DNA of 64,000 nt from Anaeromyxobacter sp. (GTDB lineage Bacteria; Myxococcota; Myxococcia; Myxococcales; Anaeromyxobacteraceae): contig JADKCZ010000005.1 in assembly GCA_016718565.1 (NCBI GenBank), forward strand, positions 595,916 through 659,915. The letters run 5' to 3'. A model generated the notes under the pieces. That model was not told where the DNA came from. It saw only the letters and a program-made list of their open reading frames with translations, and ran no database searches. Made by a program: the position numbers and the translations under genes. Positions 8,463 through 16,043 of this stretch are shown piece by piece (the stretch's first letter is position 1; every line of letters begins with the position of its first letter).

Positions 8463-10418
8463 CTACCCCGCCTCCAGCCAGGCCCGGTACGCCTCGAAGC
8501 CGGAGGGGCGCCCGAGGAAGTCCTGCACCAGCGCGGCCGCCGGCCGGGAGCCGCCCGGCTCCAGCACGGCGCGGCGGTAGCGGGCCGCCGTGGCCGGGTC
8601 CATCAGGCCGGCGGCGCGGAACTCGCCGAACAGGTCCTTGGCGATCACCAGGGACCACATGTACGTGTAGTAGATGGCCGAGTAGCCGTCGAGGTGGCCG
8701 AAGGACTCGTGGAAGTAGGTGCCCTCGACGTGGCGGAAGGGCGTGTAGCGCGCCTGCAGCTCGGCCACCAGCGCGGTGGTGTCGAGCCCGTCCGGCGGGC
8801 GGCGGTGCAGCTCCAGGCTGACCGCCGCGTAGAACATCTGCTGCCGCACCTGCAGCCCCTTGCCGTACTCGTCGGCGGCCTTCATGCGGGCCACCAGCTC
8901 CGCCGGGATGGGGGCGCCGGTGTCGAGGTGGTGGGCGAAGCGGGCCAGCACGGCCGGGTCCCAGATCCACTCCTCCAGCATCTGCGAGGGCGCCTCCACG
9001 AAGTCCCACTCGGTGGCCACCCCGGAGTGGGCCGCGTAGCGGGTGTGGCCGCCCAGCACGTGGTGCAGCAGGTGGCCGAACTCGTGGAAGAAGGTGCGCA
9101 CCTCGCCGTGCTCCAGCAGGGCGGGCGCGCCGGCCCGGGGCTGCGGGAAGTTGCAGACCAGCACCCCCTCCGGCAGGCGCTGCCCGGCCACCCCGGACGC
9201 CAGGGTGAACTGGGCGAAGTGCTTGTACTTGCCCGGGCGCGGGAACATGTCGAGGTGGATGCGGCCGAGCGGGGTCCCGGCGGCGCGGTCCACCACGTCG
9301 AAGGCCTCCACGTCCGGGTGCCAGCTGGGCGCCCCGGCCACGCGGCGGTACTCGACGCCCAGCAGCGCGCCGGTGACGTCGAGCAGCCCGTCGCGGACCC
9401 GGCCGTACTCGAGGTAGGGGCGGGCCGACTGCGAGTCGTAGCCGTACTGCTCGGCCTTGACCCGCTCCTGCAGGAAGGTGGAGTCCCAGGGCTCGACCCG
9501 CTCCGCCGCCGGCGCGTCGGCCCGCTTGCGCGCCAGCAGCTGGGCGTACTCGCGCTCCATCCGCCCCCCCGAGAGGGCGGCGATGCGCTCGATGAAGTCG
9601 GCGGCGGCCTGCTGGCTGCCGATCATCTTGTCCTCGGTGACGAAGGCGGCCCAGGTCGGGTACCCGAGCAGCCCGGCCAGCTCGGCGCGGCGCGCCAGCA
9701 GGCGCGACAGCACCTCCAGGTTGGCGGGGTGGCCGCGCAGCCGGTAGAGCCGCCACAGCTCGGCCCGGGCGGCCTCGTCCCGGGCGTAGGTCATGAAGGG
9801 CACGTAGTCGGTGGCGTCGGTGGTGACGGCCACCAGCCCGTCCGGGCCGGGCGGGTGCGCCCGCCGCCAGTCCTCGGGCAGGCCGTCGAGCGCCTCGGGC
9901 GGGAGCGAGAGCCGCCGCACGTCGTCGCGGATGGTGCGCCCGAACTCCTGGCCGATGCGGACCAGCTCCTCCTGCAGGGCCTGCACGCGCGCCCGGGTGG
10001 CGTCGTCCTTGTCCACGCCGCCGCGGCGGAAGTCGCGCAGCGCCTTCTCCAGGAAGAAGCGGGCGGTGGCGTCGAGGCCGGAGGGGTCGAGCGCCGCCAG
10101 CGCCTCGTAGAGGCCGCGGTCGAGCGAGAGCCGGGTGGCCAGCGCCGCCACCTCCTGCTCGCAGGCCTCGGCGGCGTCGCGCACCGCCGCGTCGGGGTGG
10201 ACGTTGCGCGCCAGGCTGGCCCGGCTGCCCGCCTCCGAGAGGGCCGAGAAGGCCTGGTCGAAGCGGGCCAGCGCCTCGGCCGGCGGGAGGGTGGCCGCGC
10301 CGGCCACCAGGGCCTCGGCGCCGGTCCTGGCGCGCGTGAGGTCGGCGCGGCAGCCGGCGGTGAGGTGGTCGGCCCCGGCGGTGAGGGCCAGGGCGGCGTC
10401 GGGCGAGGTGGTCGGCAT
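8463..10418 (-). CDS. M3-family zinc oligopeptidase
   Basis: Thimet/oligopeptidase A-like metallopeptidase of 651 residues, cytoplasmic, hydrolysing short peptides. The zinc site is FFHEFGHLLHHV with His445, Glu446 and His449, and the third ligand Glu lies in the downstream TEWDFVEAPSQMLEEW block that is standard in M3 enzymes. No signal peptide. Length is near the ~680 of E. coli PrlC/Dcp. There is no Shine-Dalgarno sequence, but promoter-like elements lie just upstream (see 10419-10455), implying a leaderless mRNA. It probably heads the unit with the chemoreceptor and permeases. Confidence 0.9.
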   Translation of the reverse strand: MPTTSPDAALALTAGADHLTAGCRADLTRARTGAEALVAGAATLPPAEALARFDQAFSALSEAGSRASLARNVHPDAAVRDAAEACEQEVAALATRLSLDRGLYEALAALDPSGLDATARFFLEKALRDFRRGGVDKDDATRARVQALQEELVRIGQEFGRTIRDDVRRLSLPPEALDGLPEDWRRAHPPGPDGLVAVTTDATDYVPFMTYARDEAARAELWRLYRLRGHPANLEVLSRLLARRAELAGLLGYPTWAAFVTEDKMIGSQQAAADFIERIAALSGGRMEREYAQLLARKRADAPAAERVEPWDSTFLQERVKAEQYGYDSQSARPYLEYGRVRDGLLDVTGALLGVEYRRVAGAPSWHPDVEAFDVVDRAAGTPLGRIHLDMFPRPGKYKHFAQFTLASGVAGQRLPEGVLVCNFPQPRAGAPALLEHGEVRTFFHEFGHLLHHVLGGHTRYAAHSGVATEWDFVEAPSQMLEEWIWDPAVLARFAHHLDTGAPIPAELVARMKAADEYGKGLQVRQQMFYAAVSLELHRRPPDGLDTTALVAELQARYTPFRHVEGTYFHESFGHLDGYSAIYYTYMWSLVIAKDLFGEFRAAGLMDPATAARYRRAVLEPGGSRPAAALVQDFLGRPSGFEAYRAWLEAG

Positions 10419-10426
10419 GGCCCGGA

Positions 10427-10455
10427 GTTGTGTCCGCGGCCGGCGGTCCGGTCAA
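10427..10455 (-). promoter_or_regulatory. Candidate sigma-70 promoter giving a leaderless M3 peptidase mRNA
   Basis: Reading the minus strand: -35 TTGACC (10450-10455), 17-base spacer, -10 CACAAC (10427-10432), then 8 bases to the ATG at 10418. The predicted start site falls one or two bases before the ATG and there is no Shine-Dalgarno sequence. The -10 matches only 3 of 6 consensus positions. Confidence 0.4.
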
Positions 10456-10526
10456 GTCGGGCGCGCCGGTGGCGGCCGCCGCACCTGGGCCGATCCGGCG
10501 ACCGGTGGGGATCCCTCGCGCCGGGC

Positions 10527-12407
10527 TCAGGCCCGCGCCGGCGGGTCGCGCGGCAGCACCACCCGGAAGGTGGTGCCGCGCCCCACCGCCGAGTCCACCT
10601 CGATGCGCCCGCCCAGGCGGGTGACGATGCCGTGGCTGACGGAGAGGCCCAGCCCGGTGCCCTGCCCGGGCGGCTTGGTGGTGAAGAACGGGTCGAAGAG
10701 GCGCGCCAGGTCGTGCGGCGCGATGCCCACCCCGGTGTCGGACACCTCCACCGCCACCCCGCCGAGGTGGTCCGACAGGGTGGCCACCCGGATCTGGTCG
10801 CGGCGCTCGCGCTCGGCGGGCAGGGCCTGCGCCGCGTTGACCAGCAGGTTGAGGAAGACCTGCACCAGCCGGTCGTGGCTGGCCACCACCAGCGGCACGT
10901 CCTGCAGCTCGATCCTGAGCTCGGCCCGCTGCGCCAGCATGGGCCGGGCCAGGGAGAGCGCCGCCTCCACCGCGGCCCGCACCGAGACCGGCCCGAGCCG
11001 CTCGTCGGGCCGCGAGAAGGTGCGCAGGTCGCGCACGATGAGGGCGGCGCGGCGCACGCCCTCGCCGGCGTCGGCCAGCGCCGCCAGGGCCTCGGCGCCG
11101 GCGGGCGTGGCCGCCAGCGGCGTCGCCCCCAGCAGCCAGGTGGCGTGCCCCAGGTTGCTGCCGGCGCAGGCGAGCGGCCCGTTGAGCTCGTGGGCCACCC
11201 CGGCCGCCAGCGTCCCCAGCGCGGCCAGCCGGTCCACCCGGTCGAGCTGGTCCTCCAGCCGCTTGTGGGCGTCCACGTCGGCCACCACCCCGGCCAGCAG
11301 CAGGGGCGCGCCGCCCGCGTCGCGCTGCACCACCTTGCCGCGGGTGAGGCGCCAGTGGGTGGCCCCATCCGGCCCCTGGACGCGGTGCTCGCACTCCAGC
11401 GCCAGGGCCGACCCGTCCAGGCAGCGGTCCAGCGCCTCCTGGAAGCGCGGCCGGTCGTCGGGGTGGACCGTGCGCACCAGGTCGGCCAGGGCGCCGCCGC
11501 CCTCGCCGAAGCGGCGGGCCCACCCCGGCGACAGGAAGAGCGCGCCGGTGGGCAGCTCCACCTCGTAGTAGCCGTCCGAGGTGGCCTCCAGGATGCGGGC
11601 CAGGCGGGCCTGGCTCTCGCGCAGGGCGTTGGCGGCCGCCTCGAGCTGGCGGAGCCGGGCGCGGAGGCGGGCGCTCCCCAGGGCGATGGCGCCCAGGCCG
11701 GCCAGCCAGAGCAGGGCGTGCCAGGCGGCGAGGTCGCGGCCGTGGGCGGCGGACTGGCCGCCCACCCGCTCCAGCGGCACCTCCAGGGTGACGGCGCCCC
11801 TGAGGTCGCCCAGGGCCTGGCCCTGCGGCCCGTGGCAGCGCAGGCAGGGCGCCTCCACCTGGAGCGCCCGGGCGAAGCGGAGCCGGCGCGCCTGGCCCTG
11901 CCCCGCCAGCTCGTGCACCTGGCGCTCGCCTCGCTCGAAGCGGCGCAGCGCCTCGGCCTCCCAGGCCTCGGGCGCGCCCGCCGCCCCCAGGGGCCGCAGG
12001 CTGACGGCCCGCCCGGTCACCCCGAACGACTGGTCCTCCAGCCGGAAGATGCGGGCGGTCAGCGTCTGCGCCGACACCAGCGCCAGGCGCACGCCGCCCG
12101 GGCCGAGCACCATCCCGGCGGGGCCGGACGCGGCGGAGCCGTCGATGGGCGCGGCGCCGTCGTCGGCCAGGTAGATGGCCCGCTGGCTGGCGGCCCAGCG
12201 CAGGGTGAGCAGCCGCTCGTCCGCCAGGGTCTCGGCCAGGGTCAGGGACCGGGTCTCCGCCTCGCGATCCTCCTCGCGCAGGGCCCAGGACAGCGACGCG
12301 CCCATGACGGCGGTCCAGGCCAGCGCCACCAGCGCCGTGTAGGCCGCCAGCCGGTGGACCAGGAGGCCCCAGCTCTGCGGCTCCTGCTGTCCCAGCTTCC
12401 TCAGCAC
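10527..12407 (-). CDS. Sensor histidine kinase with DUF3365 (Tll0287-like) heme-c domain and PAS
   Basis: Membrane sensor kinase of about 626 residues. Order: N-terminal membrane helix (LAAYTALVALAWTAVMGASL), a periplasmic DUF3365/Tll0287-like region holding one c-type heme site CLRCHG, a second helix (WHALLWLAGLGAIALGSARL), a PAS domain, and a kinase core with GVAHELNGPLACAGSNL, VFLNLLVNAAQALP, DTGVGIAPHD, FDPFFTTK and GQGTGLGLSVSHG. The Asn of the H-box is followed by Gly (HELNGPL), a common variant. GTG at 12405-12407 is chosen because it precedes the first helix and has GAGG upstream; the start is not certain. A covalent periplasmic heme suggests sensing of redox state, O2 or NO. Confidence 0.8.
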   Translation of the reverse strand: MLRKLGQQEPQSWGLLVHRLAAYTALVALAWTAVMGASLSWALREEDREAETRSLTLAETLADERLLTLRWAASQRAIYLADDGAAPIDGSAASGPAGMVLGPGGVRLALVSAQTLTARIFRLEDQSFGVTGRAVSLRPLGAAGAPEAWEAEALRRFERGERQVHELAGQGQARRLRFARALQVEAPCLRCHGPQGQALGDLRGAVTLEVPLERVGGQSAAHGRDLAAWHALLWLAGLGAIALGSARLRARLRQLEAAANALRESQARLARILEATSDGYYEVELPTGALFLSPGWARRFGEGGGALADLVRTVHPDDRPRFQEALDRCLDGSALALECEHRVQGPDGATHWRLTRGKVVQRDAGGAPLLLAGVVADVDAHKRLEDQLDRVDRLAALGTLAAGVAHELNGPLACAGSNLGHATWLLGATPLAATPAGAEALAALADAGEGVRRAALIVRDLRTFSRPDERLGPVSVRAAVEAALSLARPMLAQRAELRIELQDVPLVVASHDRLVQVFLNLLVNAAQALPAERERRDQIRVATLSDHLGGVAVEVSDTGVGIAPHDLARLFDPFFTTKPPGQGTGLGLSVSHGIVTRLGGRIEVDSAVGRGTTFRVVLPRDPPARA

Positions 12408-12721
12408 GCCTGGCCTCGAGGTGTGCGCCGGCTTCACCGGCCGCGAGGCCCCGGCGGCGGCGCACCCCTTCCTGGCTGAGCAGCCACCGTGCCAGCAGAG
12501 CCACCCGTGCGCCGGGTCCGGTCCGGGGGCGCCGCTGCGTCCCGCTTGTCCGGCAGGGGGGCGCTTCCGCCTGCAACGGCGCACCCCTGGCCCCGGACGT
12601 CGCAGGCGCCGGGATCGGGGGGCGGCGGCGCGCCTGGTCGCAGGCCCGGGGTGGGTCGGCACCCGGGGTGGGCGACCGGCGCGGCGGCGCCTCGCCCCCG
12701 GCGCCCGCCGGCCCGGCCGAC
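12408..12721. other. Intergenic region without recognisable gene
   Basis: About 314 bases between the heme-c kinase start and the MshEN-receiver-TPR gene stop. Open frames run through it in several directions only because of GC content; none has a plausible start, signal or family pattern. It presumably holds the promoter of the kinase gene, but I see no convincing -35/-10 pair. Confidence 0.5.
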
Positions 12722-14185
12722 CTACAGCCCCAGCAGCTTGAGCAGCCGGGCCTGCATGGCCTTCTTGCGGGACACGTCGGTGCAGGTCTCGATGGCGTTG
12801 GCCCAGGCCTCGCGCGCGCTCCGCTGGAAGCCGAGCTGCTCGTAGAGCTGGGCCAGGTACTGGTGGGCCGCGTCGATGTCGGGCCGGAGCTCGGCCGAGC
12901 GGCCGTAGGCGGCGGCCGCCTCGAACAGCAGCCCCTGCTTGGCCAGGGCGTGGCCCAGGTAGTAATGGGCCTCGGCGGAGAGGTCGTCGCGGGCGCAGGC
13001 GTCGCGCAGGAGCACGGTGGCCTCCTCGATCCGGCCGTCCTTGAGCGCCTGGGCCCCGGCGCGCCAGGCGGCCGTGGCCGCCGCCCGCTTCCTGGCCTCG
13101 GCCGGGTCGGGCGCGCCGCCCAGCAGCAGCACCCTGGCCACCCGCACCGCCTCCTCGCGGCGGAAGGGCTTCTCCAGGAAGGCGTCGGCGCCGAAGGCGA
13201 TCTGGGCGTCGGCCGCCACCGTGCCGCGGTGCTGCCCGGAGGTGAGCACCACCGGGGTGGGCCGGAGCACCGGGTCGCCCTTGATGGCGCGGCACACCTC
13301 GAAGCCCTGCACCATGGGCAGCATGGCGTCGGTGATCACCAGGTCCGGCCGCGCCTCGCGCACGATGTCGAGGGCGGCCCGCCCGTTGGCGGCCTGCAGC
13401 ACGGTGCAGCCCAGCCCGCCCAGCAGGCCCGCCAGCTCCTCGCGCGCCTCGGGGGAGGCGTCGGCCACCAGCACCAGCCGGCCGGCCCCCAGCCCCTCCA
13501 GGCGCACCGTGGTGGGGGCCACGTCACCGCCGCGCGGCGCGGCCGGCGGCTGGTGCTGCGCCGGCCGCACCGTGCGGGCCGGCGAGGGGGCGGCGAAGGG
13601 GGTCTCCAGCATGGCGTTGGCCGGCACCAGCTCGATGGCCTCGGGGGCGTCGGGCAGCTCCAGCCCGGCCCCGGCCCGGCGCGGTGGGTGCACCACCCCC
13701 ACCCAGGCGGCGGCCGGATCCGGCAGGGCCGGCGCCTGCGCGCCGCGCCAGGTGGCGGCGAACCGCTGCTTCTCGCGCACCAGCCCGTCGAGGGCCCGCT
13801 CGATGGCGGCCGGCACCGCCACGCAGCGCAGCACGCGCCGCCCGGTGACGAAGTGGAGCTCGTCGGCCAGCGCCGAGTCCTCCGGGTTGGCCATGGCCAG
13901 CACCAGCTCGGCCTTGCCCACCGACACCGGCAGGATGCGCCGCTGCCGGCAGAAGCCGGCCGAGACCACGTCCAGGTTGGCGGTGGGGATGACGCTGCGG
14001 GAGAGGTCCACGCCCGGGCTGTCGAGCAGCGTGGCCAGCGCCCGCACCAGCGCCCCCTCGGCCGCCAGGCCGAGCCGCAGCGCCGCCGAGGCCACGTCGC
14101 CGTCGTGGGCCGAGGCCAGGGCCCGCGAGGCCGCCTCCGGGGGCAGGACCCCGGTGCGGACCAGGTGGGCGGCGACGTCGGCCAT
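12722..14185 (-). CDS. MshEN (GspE N-terminal)-receiver-TPR signalling protein
   Basis: Cytoplasmic protein of 487 residues with three parts. Residues 1-155 match the GspE/PilB N-terminal (MshEN) domain, with ALRLGLAAEGALVRALA, ILPVSVGKAELVLAMANPED and ELHFVTGRRV; MshEN domains bind cyclic di-GMP in some ATPases. Residues 235-355 form a response-regulator receiver (LVLVADASPEARE start, phospho-acceptor Asp in PDLVITDAMLPM, Lys in FLEKPF). Residues 375-487 hold tetratricopeptide-like repeats (EAHYYLGHALAKQGLLFEAA, AAHQYLAQLYEQLG). There is no ATPase or DNA-binding domain, so it probably links c-di-GMP and phosphorylation to protein-protein contacts. It follows gpsA after 28 bases. Confidence 0.8.
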   Translation of the reverse strand: MADVAAHLVRTGVLPPEAASRALASAHDGDVASAALRLGLAAEGALVRALATLLDSPGVDLSRSVIPTANLDVVSAGFCRQRRILPVSVGKAELVLAMANPEDSALADELHFVTGRRVLRCVAVPAAIERALDGLVREKQRFAATWRGAQAPALPDPAAAWVGVVHPPRRAGAGLELPDAPEAIELVPANAMLETPFAAPSPARTVRPAQHQPPAAPRGGDVAPTTVRLEGLGAGRLVLVADASPEAREELAGLLGGLGCTVLQAANGRAALDIVREARPDLVITDAMLPMVQGFEVCRAIKGDPVLRPTPVVLTSGQHRGTVAADAQIAFGADAFLEKPFRREEAVRVARVLLLGGAPDPAEARKRAAATAAWRAGAQALKDGRIEEATVLLRDACARDDLSAEAHYYLGHALAKQGLLFEAAAAYGRSAELRPDIDAAHQYLAQLYEQLGFQRSAREAWANAIETCTDVSRKKAMQARLLKLLGL

Positions 14186-14213
14186 GTCTCGTCCTACCCC
14201 GGGCCGGCCAGGG

Positions 14214-15212
14214 TCAGATCTCCGCCCTGGTCTCGCGCATCATGAGCTGCGTCACCGCCTCGCGCGGATCGAGCCCCTCGTTGATGACGCGGTAGACGGT
14301 CTCGGTGATGGGCATCTCCACGCCCAGGCGCGCCGCCAGGTCGCGGCTGGAGCGGGCGTTGCGCACCCCCTCGGCCACCTGCCCCAGGTCGCGCTGGATG
14401 TCCTCCAGCTTCTTGCCGGCCGCCAGGCCGCGCCCCACCGTCCGGTTGCGCGACAGGTCGGAGGAGCAGGTGAGCACCAGGTCGCCCAGCCCGGCCAGGC
14501 CCGAGAGGGTGAGCGGGTTGGCCCCCTTCTTCACCGCCAGCCGGCTGATCTCGGCCAGCCCGCGGGTCACCAGCGCGGCCATGGCGTTGGCGCCGAAGCC
14601 GCAGCCGTCGGAGATGCCGGCCGCGATGGCCACCACGTTCTTGACGCAGCCGCCGATCTCGCAGCCCACCACGTCGCCGCTGGTGTAGGGGCGGAAGGTC
14701 TTGCAGTGGAAGGCGTCCTGGACCTGCCGGGCCACCCGCTCCCAGCGGGCCGCCACCGTCACCGCGGTGGGCAGCCCGCTGGCCACCTCCTTGGCGAAGG
14801 AGGGGCCGGAGAGGACCGCGACGTAGGGGTGGAGGGGCACCGGCAGGACGTCCTCCAGCACCTCGCTCATGGTCATGAGCGTCTCCTGCTCGATCCCCTT
14901 GGCCACGCAGACGATGGGGGTGCCGGCGTGGACGTGGCGCTTCATCTCGATGACCACCGGGCGGACGGCGTGCGACGGCACCGCCAGCACCAGCAGCTCG
15001 GCCCCCTCCAGCGCCTTCACGATGTCCGCGGAGGCGTGCAGGTTGGCGGAGAGCGCCACCCCGGGCAGGTAGCGCTGGTTGCGGTGGTTCCTGGAGATGT
15101 CCTCCAGGACCCCGCCGTCCTTGTCCCAGGCGGTGACGGGGTAACCCTTGCCAGCCAGCAGGGAGGCGAGGGCGGTGCCCCAGGAGCCGGCGCCGAGCAC
15201 GGTGGTGCGCAT
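14214..15212 (-). CDS. gpsA: Glycerol-3-phosphate dehydrogenase [NAD(P)+]
   Basis: Makes sn-glycerol-3-phosphate from dihydroxyacetone phosphate for phospholipid synthesis; 332 residues, the normal length. The Rossmann motif GAGSWGTALA is at residues 7-16, followed by the conserved RNQRYLPG. The catalytic lysine lies in GCEIGGCVKNVVAIAAG, and the C-terminal block EGVRNARSSRDLAARLGVEMPI is typical of GpsA. ATG at 15210-15212, with GAGG upstream. It lies 89 bases downstream of livF and may be partly co-transcribed with it. Confidence 0.95.
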   Translation of the reverse strand: MRTTVLGAGSWGTALASLLAGKGYPVTAWDKDGGVLEDISRNHRNQRYLPGVALSANLHASADIVKALEGAELLVLAVPSHAVRPVVIEMKRHVHAGTPIVCVAKGIEQETLMTMSEVLEDVLPVPLHPYVAVLSGPSFAKEVASGLPTAVTVAARWERVARQVQDAFHCKTFRPYTSGDVVGCEIGGCVKNVVAIAAGISDGCGFGANAMAALVTRGLAEISRLAVKKGANPLTLSGLAGLGDLVLTCSSDLSRNRTVGRGLAAGKKLEDIQRDLGQVAEGVRNARSSRDLAARLGVEMPITETVYRVINEGLDPREAVTQLMMRETRAEI

Positions 15213-15301
15213 GGTGTTCCTCCGTCGAGGTGAGCGGTGATCCTAGTCCCGAAGCCGCCTCGCGGTCGCCCTCGTTCTTGGGTCCCACCCGCCGGCGCCG
15301 C

Positions 15302-16042
15302 TCAGCCCAGGTAGGCCGCCAGCACCCGCTCGTCGCGCCGGAGCTCGTCCGGGGTGCCGTGCACGGCCACCCGCCCGCGCTCCAGCACGTACGCGTGGTC
15401 GGCCACCTCCAGGGCCGCCAGGGCGAACTGCTCCACCAGCAGCATGGTCATGCCCTCCGCCTTGAGCCGGCGGATGGTCCGGAAGACCTCCTGGATGATG
15501 ACCGGCGCCAGCCCCATGGACGGCTCGTCGAGCAGCATCACCTTGGGGCGCGCCATCAGGGCCCGCCCGATGGCCAGCATCTGCTGCTCGCCCCCGGAGA
15601 GGGTGCCGGCCAGCTGGGTGCGCCGCTCGGCCAGGCGCGGGAAGAGCTCGTAGACGTGGGCCAGGTCGGGCGCCGCCTGCTTGCGGAAGCCGAAGAAGCG
15701 CGGCAGGTGGCGGTAGGCGCCCAGGAGCAGGTTGTCCTCCACCGCCAGCGGCCCGAAGACCTTGCGCCCCTCCGGCGAGTGGGCCAGCCCGAGGCGGGCG
15801 ATGCGCGAGGCCGGCAGGCCGTGCACCGGCACGCCGTCCAGCAGCACCTCGCCCCGGGTCGGGGTGATCATCCCGGAGATGGCGCGCATGGTGGTGGTCT
15901 TGCCGGCCCCGTTGGCGCCCAGCAGCGCCACCACCGTGCCGGCCTCCACGGTGAGCGAGGTGCCCACCAGCACCTCGGAGAGGCCGTATCCCGCGTGCAG
16001 GTCCTTCACCACGAGCATGGGATCGTTCCTGGGCTGGGCCAT
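15302..16042 (-). CDS. livF: Branched-chain amino acid ABC transporter ATPase LivF
   Basis: ATP-binding subunit of a Liv-type (HAAT family) importer, 246 residues. Walker A GANGAGKTT, signature LSGGEQQML, Walker B VMLLDEPSMGL and the H-loop in MTMLLVEQ are all present, with the LivF-type LGLAHSPEGRKVFGPLAVEDN block. The ATG (16040-16042) is one base after the stop of the fused livMG gene. It acts with LivG as the ATPase pair on the cytoplasmic face. Confidence 0.93.
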   Translation of the reverse strand: MAQPRNDPMLVVKDLHAGYGLSEVLVGTSLTVEAGTVVALLGANGAGKTTTMRAISGMITPTRGEVLLDGVPVHGLPASRIARLGLAHSPEGRKVFGPLAVEDNLLLGAYRHLPRFFGFRKQAAPDLAHVYELFPRLAERRTQLAGTLSGGEQQMLAIGRALMARPKVMLLDEPSMGLAPVIIQEVFRTIRRLKAEGMTMLLVEQFALAALEVADHAYVLERGRVAVHGTPDELRRDERVLAAYLG

Positions 16043-16043
16043 C

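Noticed and set aside
6844..12576. Single 1910-codon open frame joining chemoreceptor and upstream DNA
   Set aside because: Only the last 535 codons are the chemoreceptor; the N-terminal part overlaps the M3 peptidase and kinase in another frame.
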